Below, in pieces: positions 54,267 through 61,232 of a stretch of DNA of 64,000 nucleotides (the first letter of the stretch is position 1; the number at the start of each line of letters is the position of its first letter). Origin of the DNA: Miltoncostaea sp050250915 (GTDB lineage: Bacteria; Actinomycetota; Thermoleophilia; Miltoncostaeales; Miltoncostaeaceae). The notes under the pieces were generated by a model, which was not told where the DNA came from, searched no databases, and saw nothing but the letters and a program-made list of their open reading frames with translations. The stretch lies in the NCBI GenBank assembly GCA_050250915.1, contig JBFWNT010000017.1:7757-71756 (forward strand). Reading direction: 5' to 3'. Made by a program: the position numbers and the translations under genes.

Positions 54267-55154
54267 ATGAAGTGGCGGCGGACGTCGGGAAGCGGCGGGG
54301 TCGAGGACCTGCGAGGTAAGTCCTCGGGCCCCGGGGGCATCCCCATGGGCAGGATCGGCGGCGGCCTGGGCGGGGCTGGCATCGCCGGCATCATCATCGC
54401 GCTGCTGTTCACGTTCCTGGGCGGCGGCGGGGGCTTCGACCCGGGCACCGGGCTCGACCAGCTCGACCCCACCCCGGCGGCGACCCAGGACCAGATCGCG
54501 AACGGGCCCGACCCGGACGCCAACCTCGTCGCGTTCGTGCGCTTCGTGGTGGAGGACGTCCAGACCAGCTGGACCACCGCGTTCCAGAACATGGGTCAGC
54601 AGTACGAGCCCACGAACCTGCGCCTCTTCCGCGCCGCCATCCGCACCGGCTGCGGCGCGGCGTCCTCGGCGACCGGGCCGTTCTACTGCCCGGTGGACCG
54701 CTACGTGTACCTCGACCTCGGGTTCTTCGCCGAGCTGCGCGACCGCTTCGGCGCGCCCGGCGACTTCGCCCAGGCGTACGTGATCGCCCACGAGTACGGG
54801 CACCACGTGCAGAACCTCCTCGGGATCCTCCCGGAGGTGAACCGGCGGCAGCAGGAGAACCCGGGCGAGGCGAACGAGCTGTCGGTGAAGCTGGAGCTCC
54901 AGGCCGACTGCTTCGCGGGCGTCTGGGCCCACTCGGCGTACCAGCAGGGCGAGCTGGAGCAGGGCGACCTGGAGGAGGGCCTGACGGCCGCGGCGTCGGT
55001 CGGCGACGACCGCATCCAGCAGGCGGCGCGTGGGCGGGTCGACCCGGAGTCGTTCACGCACGGCACGTCGGAGCAGCGCCGCAACTGGTTCCTGGCCGGG
55101 TTCCAGGAGGGCGACCCGGCCGCCTGCAACACCTTCACCGCGAGCCGCCTCTAG
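54267..55154 (+). CDS. Membrane-anchored neutral zinc metallopeptidase (YpfJ family)
   Basis: 295 residues. A short cytoplasmic start, one membrane anchor (GAGIAGIIIALLFTFLGGG, about 35-53), a linker, then the YpfJ-type domain: YCPVDRYVYLDLGFF (about 134-148), the zinc site VIAHEYGHHVQN (about 171-182, HExxH) and the Glu-containing helix ELQADCFAGVWA (about 210-221). The family is assigned peptidase activity from motif only. ATG at 54267; the leader up to 54200 is shared with the divergent methyltransferase gene. Its stop overlaps the universal stress gene by 4 bases. Confidence 0.92.
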   Translation: MKWRRTSGSGGVEDLRGKSSGPGGIPMGRIGGGLGGAGIAGIIIALLFTFLGGGGGFDPGTGLDQLDPTPAATQDQIANGPDPDANLVAFVRFVVEDVQTSWTTAFQNMGQQYEPTNLRLFRAAIRTGCGAASSATGPFYCPVDRYVYLDLGFFAELRDRFGAPGDFAQAYVIAHEYGHHVQNLLGILPEVNRRQQENPGEANELSVKLELQADCFAGVWAHSAYQQGELEQGDLEEGLTAAASVGDDRIQQAARGRVDPESFTHGTSEQRRNWFLAGFQEGDPAACNTFTASRL

Positions 55155-55588
55155 CGCCCGGCGGCGGCCTCCGCGCTCCGGAGCACCAGCACCGGGCAGG
55201 GGGCGTGGTTCACCAGGTGGTGCGCGAAGCTGCCGAGCGCCACGCGGTGCGCCAGGCCGTGGTGCGACGCGCAGATCAGCAGGTCCACGGCGTGGCGCCC
55301 CGCCCAGGCCACCACCTCGCCGGCGGGGTGGCCGTGCAGCACCACCGCGGTGCCCTCGTCGACGTCGGCGGTCGCCTCCTCGAGCCACCGCCGCCCGCCG
55401 GCCTCCATGTCCTCGAGGTCCACCTGGATGCCGTAACCGGTGGAGAACGGCGGCGGCCACTGGACCACGTGGAGCACGGTGAGGCGCCCCTCGCCGAACG
55501 TGCGCAGGCGCCGCGCCTCCGCCAGCGCGCGCCGCGACGCGTCCGACTCGTCGATGCAGACGGCGATGTGGCGGAAGGCGGTGTCCAT
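55151..55588 (-). CDS. Universal stress protein (UspA family)
   Basis: 145 residues, single Usp domain. HIAVCIDESDASRRALAEA (about 7-25) is the first strand and helix with the conserved Asp. LLICASHHGLAHRVALGSFAHHLVNHAPCPVLVLR (landmarks ASHHG, GSFAHHL, PCPVLVLR, about 107-140) forms the nucleotide-binding end; the classic G-x2-G-x9-G-S/T pattern is present only in part (His replaces one Gly region), so ATP binding is likely but not certain. Confidence 0.88.
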   Translation of the reverse strand: MDTAFRHIAVCIDESDASRRALAEARRLRTFGEGRLTVLHVVQWPPPFSTGYGIQVDLEDMEAGGRRWLEEATADVDEGTAVVLHGHPAGEVVAWAGRHAVDLLICASHHGLAHRVALGSFAHHLVNHAPCPVLVLRSAEAAAGR

Positions 55589-55677
55589 CGGGGCGGCTCC
55601 GGTGCGGATGGGTGGGCGCGAACCGGACGGTAGTCCCGCAGGGGATCCCGCCGCCCTCGTCTAACCTCCTTCGCAGG

Positions 55678-56547
55678 ATGCGCAGGATCATCGACATCAT
55701 CGCCGCGGGCCCCACCCTGTCGGTGGAGTTCTTCCCGCCGCGGTCGGAGGAGGCCGAGCGCCAGCTGCAGGACGCGCTGACCGACCTGGCGGGCCTGCGG
55801 CCGTCGTTCGCGTCGGTGACGTACGGGGCGCTCGGCGCGACCCGCGACCGGACCCGCGACCTGGTGATCGGCATGAACGCCGACCTCCCGTTCCCGACGA
55901 TGGCGCACCTGACGTGCGTGGGGCACACCCGCGCGGAGATCGCCCGGCTGCTGGACGACTACGCGGCGGCGGGCGTCACGAACATCCTGGCGCTGGGCGG
56001 CGACCCGCCGGCGGACGGCCGCCCCGCCGACGGCGACTTCACGTACGCGATCGAGCTGGTGGAGGTGGTGCGGGCGCACCCGGCCGGGTTCTCGGTGGGC
56101 GTCGCGGCGCACCCGGAGCTGCACCCGCGCTCGACGGACCGGGCGGAGGACCGCCGCCACCTGGCGGAGAAGCTCGCGCTGGCCGACTTCGCGCTCACCC
56201 AGTTCTTCTTCCGGGCCGACGACTACGCGCGGATGCTCGACGAGCTCGGCGCCCTCGGCTGCGACCGCCCCGTGATCCCGGGGGTGATGCCGATCATCAG
56301 CGCCGCCGGCGTCCGGCGGATGGCGGCGATGAACAACACGGTGATCCCGCCGGAGCTGTCGGCGAAGCTCGACCGGGTGGCCGACGACCCGGCGGCGGTG
56401 GCGGCGCTGGGGGTCGAGACGGCGGCCGCGCTCAGCGAGGAGCTGGTCGCCACGTGCGGCGCCCCCGGCCTCCACCTGTACAGCCTGAACCGCTCCGCGT
56501 CGGTGCGGCGGCTGTGGACGCCGGTCACGTCCGCCGTGCGCTGGTGA
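55678..56547 (+). CDS. metF: Methylenetetrahydrofolate reductase
   Basis: 289 residues, a FAD-dependent TIM barrel that reduces 5,10-methylene-THF to 5-methyl-THF for methionine synthesis. SVEFFPPRSEEAE (about 15-27; catalytic Glu) opens the barrel, followed by SVTYGALGATRDRT (about 47-60), AHLTCVG (about 81-87), ILALGGDPPADG (about 104-115) and FFFRADDY (about 182-189), all typical. ATG at 55678; a longer frame back to 55612 looks non-coding. A terminator-like hairpin follows. Confidence 0.95.
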   Translation: MRRIIDIIAAGPTLSVEFFPPRSEEAERQLQDALTDLAGLRPSFASVTYGALGATRDRTRDLVIGMNADLPFPTMAHLTCVGHTRAEIARLLDDYAAAGVTNILALGGDPPADGRPADGDFTYAIELVEVVRAHPAGFSVGVAAHPELHPRSTDRAEDRRHLAEKLALADFALTQFFFRADDYARMLDELGALGCDRPVIPGVMPIISAAGVRRMAAMNNTVIPPELSAKLDRVADDPAAVAALGVETAAALSEELVATCGAPGLHLYSLNRSASVRRLWTPVTSAVRW

Positions 56548-56552
56548 ATCGT

Positions 56553-56581
56553 CCCTCATCCGTCTTGAAAACGGGTGAGGG
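56553..56581. terminator. Hairpin after metF
   Basis: CCCTCATCCGT (56553-56563) pairs with ACGGGTGAGGG (56571-56581) in an 11-bp stem with one T-G pair and a 7-base loop. It directly follows metF and lies 21 bases before the wHTH start, so it could end metF transcription or act as the wHTH operator. Confidence 0.65.
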
Positions 56582-56601
56582 GTCGCTACGGTTCCATCCC
56601 C

Positions 56602-56880
56602 GTGGGCGACTGGGACTTCCTGACGAACCACGCGCACGTGCTGCTGTGCCTGCGCCGTGACCCCACCGCCCGGATGCGCGACGTGGCGGCGGCGGTCGGG
56701 ATCACGGAGCGCGCGGCGCAGCGGATCGTCGCCGAGCTGGAGGACGACGGCTACCTGAGCCGCGAGCGCGACGGCCGGCGCAACCGGTACGTCCTGCACC
56801 AGGGGCTCGGCCTGCGGCACCCCCTCGAGGGCTCGCACACGGTGGACGAGCTCCTCAACCTCCTGGCGACCGGGCGCTAG
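56602..56880 (+). CDS. Winged-helix DNA-binding protein (MarR/IclR-like)
   Basis: 92 residues. FLTNHAHVLLCLRRDPTARMRDVAAAVGITERAAQRIVAELEDDGYLSRERDGRRNRYVL covers the helix-turn-helix and wing (landmarks: TNHAHVLL about 6-13, RDVAAAVGITERAAQRIV about 22-39, DGRRNRY in the wing). Pattern resembles a common actinobacterial single-domain regulator of unknown ligand. GTG at 56602 is preferred; a GTG at 56575 would extend it into the metF hairpin. Confidence 0.88.
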   Translation: MGDWDFLTNHAHVLLCLRRDPTARMRDVAAAVGITERAAQRIVAELEDDGYLSRERDGRRNRYVLHQGLGLRHPLEGSHTVDELLNLLATGR

Positions 56881-56970
56881 CCGGGGGAACGGCGGCCCGT
56901 TTGCCGCCGCGCGGGCCCGGGGACCACGGCCGGAACGGGATCGCAGGATCCCACCGGACCGGAGGACCCC

Positions 56971-57258
56971 ATGGGCATCATCGCCTTCATCATCCTCGGC
57001 CTCCTGGCGGGAATCATCGCCAAGGCCATCATGCCGGGACGTGATCCCGGCGGGATCATCGTGACCACCCTGATCGGCATCGCGGGAGCCCTGCTCGGCG
57101 GCTTCCTCGCGGCCGCGCTGTTCGGGGCGCACCCCCTCGACGAGTTCTTCGACATCTCGACGTGGCTCACCGCGATCGTCGGCGCGATCATCCTGCTGGT
57201 GATCTACCGCCTCGTCGTCGGCGACGGCTCCCGCCGCCGGCACGGCCTGACGTCGTAA
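56971..57258 (+). CDS. GlsB/YeaQ/YmgE-family membrane protein
   Basis: 95 residues with three hydrophobic segments: about 1-18 (IIAFIILGLLAGIIAKAI), 29-50 (IIVTTLIGIAGALLGGFLAAALF, landmark GIAGALLGGFLA) and 66-85 (TAIVGAIILLVIYRLV). GRDPGGIIVT between spans 1 and 2 is the family mark. These proteins accompany stress responses but have no known activity. Strong site GGAGG before the ATG. Confidence 0.9.
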   Translation: MGIIAFIILGLLAGIIAKAIMPGRDPGGIIVTTLIGIAGALLGGFLAAALFGAHPLDEFFDISTWLTAIVGAIILLVIYRLVVGDGSRRRHGLTS

Positions 57259-57269
57259 CGCCGCCGCTC

Positions 57270-57300
57270 GCGCCGGCCCCCTGAAGGAGGGGGCCGGCGC
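57270..57300 (+). terminator. Terminator after the YeaQ-type gene
   Basis: GCGCCGGCCCCC (57270-57281) and GGGGGCCGGCGC (57289-57300) form a 12-bp perfect stem with a 7-base loop, 12 bases after the stop. CTCCCGTCT follows instead of a T-run. Confidence 0.75.
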
Positions 57301-57716
57301 GCTCCCGTCTCAACCCCCCCTCGAGGAACTCGGGGGCTGGGGGCGTCCATTGTTCAATTGGACGACGAGGTGTCGTCCAATTGAACAACGGTCCCGCGGC
57401 CCCGTCCGACCGCCCGTGAAGGGCCGGGGGCCGGGTCGGCGCTCCTGTTCCCGGGCCGTGTTCATCGCGGGTTCGGGCCGGCTGCGTCGCCGTCGTCCAC
57501 GTGAACGACGGGCGGCCGTCCGAGTGAACGCCGCCGGGCCGGGCCGGCCCGCAGGCGTTCGAGTGAACGACGCGGTGGCGTTCAATGAGCACCCTCCGTG
57601 TGGCCGGGCCCCCCATCCCGGCCCTGTTCACCGCGGGGTCCGGCCCGGCCGCACCTGCCGTCGTTCACATGAACAACGGTCCCGTCCAAATGAACAACGG
57701 GTCCCCGGGGCGCCCC
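57301..57716. other. 416-base gap between convergent genes filled with short dyads
   Basis: No believable ORF. Between the 3' ends of the YeaQ-type gene and ogt, the sequence carries at least six GTYC-N4-GAAC-like dyads on a GC-rich background, described as a separate repeat feature. Confidence 0.7.
57350..57695. repeat. Cluster of GTYC-N4-GAAC dyads including a 17-bp hairpin
   Basis: The first pair forms a perfect 17-bp stem with a 5-base loop: TTGTTCAATTGGACGAC (57350-57366) and GTCGTCCAATTGAACAA (57372-57388). Further copies are GTCCACGTGAAC (57495-57506, inside an almost perfect 18-base palindrome), GTCCGAGTGAAC (57518-57529, flanked by GGCGGC/GCCGCC), GTTCGAGTGAAC (57557-57568), GTTCACATGAAC (57663-57674) and GTCCAAATGAAC (57684-57695). 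Several are followed by GAC or AAC. Two relatives lie at 7478-7617. Confidence 0.75.
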
Positions 57717-58217
57717 TCAGGCGGGCCGGGCCTCGTGGTCGAGGAGCCATTGCTTGACCTCGGTGCCCCAGCGGAAGCCGCCCAGGCCGCCACCGGTGCG
57801 GACGACGCGGTGGCAGGGTACGAACAGCGCCGCCGCGTTGCGCGCGCAGGCGGAGGCGGCGGCGCGGACGGCGGCGGGGCGGCCGGCCATCGCGGCGTAG
57901 TCCGCGTAGGTCACCGGCTCGCCCGGCTCGACCGTCCGCAGCACCACCCACGCGTGCATCAGGAAGTCCCCGGACCGCTGCACCACCGGGACGTCCTGGA
58001 TCGCGTCCAGGTCGCCCTCGTGGTACGCCCGCGCCGCCTCCGTCACGGGGCCCAGGTCGGCGCGTGGCCGCAGCGCCCCGTCCCCCCGCAGGTCCGGGTG
58101 GATCAGCGGGACCAGGTCGTCGGCGGCGGCGGTCCAGCCGCTCGCCAGCACCGCGCCGTCCTCGTCGGTCACGGCGGTGAACGGCCCCGCCGGGGTGTCG
58201 AGTGTCGCGACGTTCAT
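57717..58217 (-). CDS. ogt: O6-methylguanine-DNA methyltransferase
   Basis: 166 residues. The active site PCHRVVR (Cys about 139) and GGFRWGTEVKQWLLDHE (about 147-163) are the classic landmarks, with VTYADYAAMAGRP (about 102-114) forming the recognition helix region. It takes the alkyl group onto itself in a single-turnover repair. ATG at 58217 overlaps the ada-alkA stop by 4 bases (ATGA), so both repair proteins are made together. Confidence 0.94.
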   Translation of the reverse strand: MNVATLDTPAGPFTAVTDEDGAVLASGWTAAADDLVPLIHPDLRGDGALRPRADLGPVTEAARAYHEGDLDAIQDVPVVQRSGDFLMHAWVVLRTVEPGEPVTYADYAAMAGRPAAVRAAASACARNAAALFVPCHRVVRTGGGLGGFRWGTEVKQWLLDHEARPA

Positions 58218-59683
58218 CGCTCGTCCTCCATCGTCGTCTCGGACGTCCACAGGTGCAGCAGCGCGTAGCCGCGCCACGGGCGCCACCGCTCCGCCCGGGC
58301 GGCCAGCCCCGCCGGGTCGTCCGGCAGGCCCAGCCGGGCCGCGGCCCGGCGCGCCGCCAGGTCGGTCGGCAGGAACGCATCCGGGTCGGACCGCATCCGC
58401 AGCGCCACGTAGCCCGCGGTCCACGGCCCCACCCCCGGCAGGGCCACCAGGCCCTCGCGCACGGCCTCCGGGTCGTCGCCCGGCTCCAGCGACAGCCCGC
58501 CCGAGGCCACCGCCCCCGCCAGAGCGCGCAGCGCCGCACGGCGCGGGCCCGGCACCGGCAGCGCCTCGTCCGGCGCCTCCGCGAGGGCCTCCGGCGAGGG
58601 GAACGCCCGCGTCGGGCCGTCCTCGTCCGCCGCCTCCACCGGCTCCCCGAGCGCCGCGGTCATCCGGCCCAGCACCGTCCGCGCCGCGGCGACCGACACG
58701 GCCTGGCCCACCACGGCGCGCACCGCCGCCTCCCAGCCGTCCGCGGCCCCCGGGATCCGCAGCCCCGGCCGCCGGGCGACCAGCGGCGCCAGCGCCGGGT
58801 CGTCCGCCAGGGCGGCATCGACCGCCACCGGGTCGGCGTCCATGTCGAGGATCCGCCGGCACCGGGCCACGGCCGCGCCCAGGTCGCGCAGGTCGTCGAG
58901 GGCCAGCTCCGCCAGCACATGGCCGTCGGCCGGCGCCAGCGCCACCCGCCCCAGGCCGGACGGCAGGCGCAGCACCCGCCGGTACGTCCCCGCGTCCGCC
59001 GCCTCCACGCCGGCCACGGCCCGCGCCGCGAGGAACCCGAACGCCGCGTCCAGGTCGATCGGCCGCCGGTACGCCAGGCGCAGCGACACCGCGCCCGGCC
59101 CCGCCTCGTCGCCCGCCCGCCCCCGGACGCGCAGCTCGCGGGGGCTCAGCGCGTAGACCTCGCGGATCGTGCTGTTGAACTGGCGGATGCTGGCGAAGCC
59201 CGCGGCGAACGCCACCTGGGCGAACGGCAGCGGCGTCGTCTCGATGAGGATCCGCGCCGTCTGGGCGCGGCGTGCGCGCGCGATCGCCAGCGGCCCGGCG
59301 CCCAGCTCGGCGCTGACCACCCGCGTGAGGTGGCGCTCGGTGTAGCCGAGCCGGCGCGCCAGGCCCGGCACGCCCTCGCGCTCCACCACCCCGTCGCCGA
59401 TCATCCGCATCGCCCGCGCCACCAGGTCGGAGCGGGCGTCCCACTCCGGCGACCCGGGGGCCGCGTCGGGCCGGCAGCGCATGCACGCCCGGAACCCGTC
59501 GCCCTGCGCCGCCGCCGCGCTCGCGAAGAAGCGCACGTTCGCCCGCCGCGGCGTGCGCGCCGGGCAGGACGGGCGGCAGTAGATGCCGGTGGAGGTCACG
59601 CCGACCACGAACCACCCGTCGAAGCGGGCGTCGCGGCCCTGGATGGCGCGGTAGCAGACCTCGGCGTCGGGGAGCGGGCTCAC
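58214..59683 (-). CDS. Ada N-terminal/AraC-type activator fused to 3-methyladenine DNA glycosylase (AlkA)
   Basis: 489 residues. Residues 1-75 form the Ada zinc domain with four Cys (36, 40, 67, 70; YCRPSCPA and CMRCRP), one of which takes methyl from phosphotriesters. An AraC-type HTH follows (about 85-185, two helix-turn-helices). From about 195 there is an AlkA N-terminal fold and the HhH-GPD glycosylase core with LPGVGPWTAGYVALR and the Asp of FLPTDLAARRA (about 440). The Ada C-terminal methyltransferase is absent here; its role is supplied by the overlapping ogt. GTG at 59683. It may activate its own operon when methylated. Confidence 0.93.
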   Translation of the reverse strand: MSPLPDAEVCYRAIQGRDARFDGWFVVGVTSTGIYCRPSCPARTPRRANVRFFASAAAAQGDGFRACMRCRPDAAPGSPEWDARSDLVARAMRMIGDGVVEREGVPGLARRLGYTERHLTRVVSAELGAGPLAIARARRAQTARILIETTPLPFAQVAFAAGFASIRQFNSTIREVYALSPRELRVRGRAGDEAGPGAVSLRLAYRRPIDLDAAFGFLAARAVAGVEAADAGTYRRVLRLPSGLGRVALAPADGHVLAELALDDLRDLGAAVARCRRILDMDADPVAVDAALADDPALAPLVARRPGLRIPGAADGWEAAVRAVVGQAVSVAAARTVLGRMTAALGEPVEAADEDGPTRAFPSPEALAEAPDEALPVPGPRRAALRALAGAVASGGLSLEPGDDPEAVREGLVALPGVGPWTAGYVALRMRSDPDAFLPTDLAARRAAARLGLPDDPAGLAARAERWRPWRGYALLHLWTSETTMEDER

Positions 59684-59732
59684 GGGGCCATCGTGGCACC
59701 GCCCCCAGGCGAGATCTAGCGGTTTTCGGACA

Positions 59733-60122
59733 TCACGGCCGGTCGACCTCGGCCCACACGCGCGTGCGCCCGCGGCGGGAGTACTCGATGCCCCAGCTGC
59801 GCGAGTAGGCCGCCACCAGGGCGAGCCCGCGGCCGTTGGGCTTCGACGTGTTCAGCAGCCGCCGCCGCGGCGTGGTGTGCCAGCAGCGGTTCTCGACCTC
59901 CACCCGGACGGCCCCGTCGCAGGTGACCAGACGCAGCCGCATCCGCCGCCCCCGGCCGTGCCGGACCGCGTTGGCCACGAGCTCGGTGATCACGAGCGCC
60001 AGCTCGTCGTGCGGCTCGGGGTCGACGGCGCCCAGGGCGTCCGACGCGAGCGCCCGGGCATGGCGCACGGCGACGGGCCGGCGCGGCAGCACCTGATCGA
60101 CCGACACCTGCGCCTCTTCCAC
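59733..60122 (-). CDS. Anti-sigma-factor-type ATP-binding protein (HATPase_c)
   Basis: 129 residues of the RsbW/HATPase_c_2 type. The N-box ELALVITELVANAVRHGRG (landmark TELVANAVRHG, about 48-58) is followed by DGAVRVEVEN, and NGRGLALVAAYSRSWG (about 95-110) forms the G-box/ATP lid. I prefer GTG 60122, ten bases after a GGAGG run; TTG 60128 is the alternative. Such proteins bind sigma factors or anti-anti-sigma proteins; no partner lies next to it. Confidence 0.82.
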   Translation of the reverse strand: MEEAQVSVDQVLPRRPVAVRHARALASDALGAVDPEPHDELALVITELVANAVRHGRGRRMRLRLVTCDGAVRVEVENRCWHTTPRRRLLNTSKPNGRGLALVAAYSRSWGIEYSRRGRTRVWAEVDRP

Positions 60123-60321
60123 GGACAAGCGGCCTCCTTCCTCCACGAGGTGGTGGACGACCGGTCCGGGCCGACGGCCGAGCAGGCGCAGATATTGACC
60201 ACATGGGACGAGGGAATGGAAGGCCTCCGCACGCATTGGGGGGTCAGCTGGAGGAAGACTGGGGTCGGATTGGGGGGTCCTCCCCCATGTGCCGCGGCCG
60301 TCCGGGCGAGAGGGTTGGGGC

Positions 60322-61167
60322 GTGATCGACGCACTCCACATCCCCCTCCCGCGCCGCCGCCCCTGGCTCGGCGAGATCATGCTGTTCGCGGCCGCGCTGC
60401 TCGTCTACCAGGGCTCGCGGGCCCTGGTGATCGGCGATCCGGCCACGGCGTTCCGCAACGCGCACGACGTGATGGGCCTGGAGAAGGCGGCCGGCGTGTT
60501 CGTGGAGCCGTCCGTCCAGCGGGCGCTGATGGACCACGAGACGCTCGTGTCGCTGCTCAACCAGTTCTACATGTCGGCCCACTGGATCGTGACGCCGCTG
60601 TTCTTCGTGTGGCTGTACCGGCGCCGCCGCCACGCCTACGCGTACGTCCGCAACGCCTTCCTGGTGGCGAACGGGGTCGCGCTGACGGTCTTCATGCTGT
60701 TCCCGGTGGCGCCGCCGCGGCTCGCCGGCGGCCGCGAGGGCCTGGTGGACACGCTCCACGCGGTGAGCGGGGTCGACCTGCACGGCGGGATGCTGTCCGG
60801 CTGGTTCAACCCGAACGCCGCGGTGCCGTCCATGCACTTCGGCTACGCCTTCCTGATCGGCGCGGTGGGCGTGGCGCTGGTGCGCAACCCGCTCGCCCGG
60901 GTCGCGTTCGCGGCATACCCGGCGCTGGTGCTGCTGACGATCGTCGGCACCGCCAACCACTACGTGCTGGACGCGGCCGCGGGCGGCGCGGTGATGCTGC
61001 TGGGCCTCGCGGTGGCGGCGGCGTGGCCGGCGCTGGCGGCCCGGGCGCGTCACCGGAGCACGTCCCCGAGCCCGAGGCACGCGGGGCACGGCGTGGGCGT
61101 CAGGACCGTGCCCTCGCCGTTGCGCGCCTCCACCGGCGTCCAGATGCGCCGCTGCCCCCAGCAGTGA
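60322..61167 (+). CDS. PAP2-type membrane phosphatase/transferase-like protein
   Basis: 281 residues with about six membrane spans. It belongs to the PAP2_3 group: VAPPRL (about 132-137), PSMHFGYAFLIG (about 168-179, catalytic His) and GTANHYVLDAAAG (about 208-220, second catalytic His), giving a membrane-facing phosphatase or inositol-phosphoryl transferase active site. GTG at 60322. Its last 118 bases overlap a small zinc-ribbon gene on the other strand, and the C-terminal 40 residues are basic and disordered, so the true 3' end could be upstream in evolution. Confidence 0.82.
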   Translation: MIDALHIPLPRRRPWLGEIMLFAAALLVYQGSRALVIGDPATAFRNAHDVMGLEKAAGVFVEPSVQRALMDHETLVSLLNQFYMSAHWIVTPLFFVWLYRRRRHAYAYVRNAFLVANGVALTVFMLFPVAPPRLAGGREGLVDTLHAVSGVDLHGGMLSGWFNPNAAVPSMHFGYAFLIGAVGVALVRNPLARVAFAAYPALVLLTIVGTANHYVLDAAAGGAVMLLGLAVAAAWPALAARARHRSTSPSPRHAGHGVGVRTVPSPLRASTGVQMRRCPQQ

Positions 61168-61232
61168 GGGCAGGGCACCCACTGCGGGGCGGGCGCCTGC
61201 GCCTGGGCGGGGATGCCGGCGGGCGGGGTCAC
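61050..61232 (-). CDS. Small zinc-ribbon (DnaJ-type) protein
   Basis: 60 residues with two Cys pairs, CPHCWGQRR (about 21-29) and CPACLGLG (about 50-57), spaced like a DnaJ-type zinc ribbon. N-terminal 15 residues are Ala/Pro-rich. GTG overlaps the stop of the upstream secreted-protein gene (GTGA). The strong Cys pattern and coupling argue it is real, although 118 of its bases also encode the C-terminus of the convergent PAP2 protein. Function unknown. Confidence 0.65.
   Translation of the reverse strand: MTPPAGIPAQAQAPAPQWVPCPHCWGQRRIWTPVEARNGEGTVLTPTPCPACLGLGDVLR

Noticed and set aside
55600..55677. SAM riboswitch upstream of metF
   Set aside because: The leader is only about 90 bases and shows no riboswitch-like architecture or terminator.
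57495..57506. GTCCACGTGAAC as a parS/ParB site
   Set aside because: The core resembles parS but flanks and central bases vary between copies, and no parAB genes are near.
57663..57674. GTTC-N4-GAAC dyads as LexA (SOS) boxes of ogt/ada
   Set aside because: The Gram-positive SOS box has GAAC-N4-GTTC, the opposite half-site order, and these lie at the 3' ends of genes, not in promoters.
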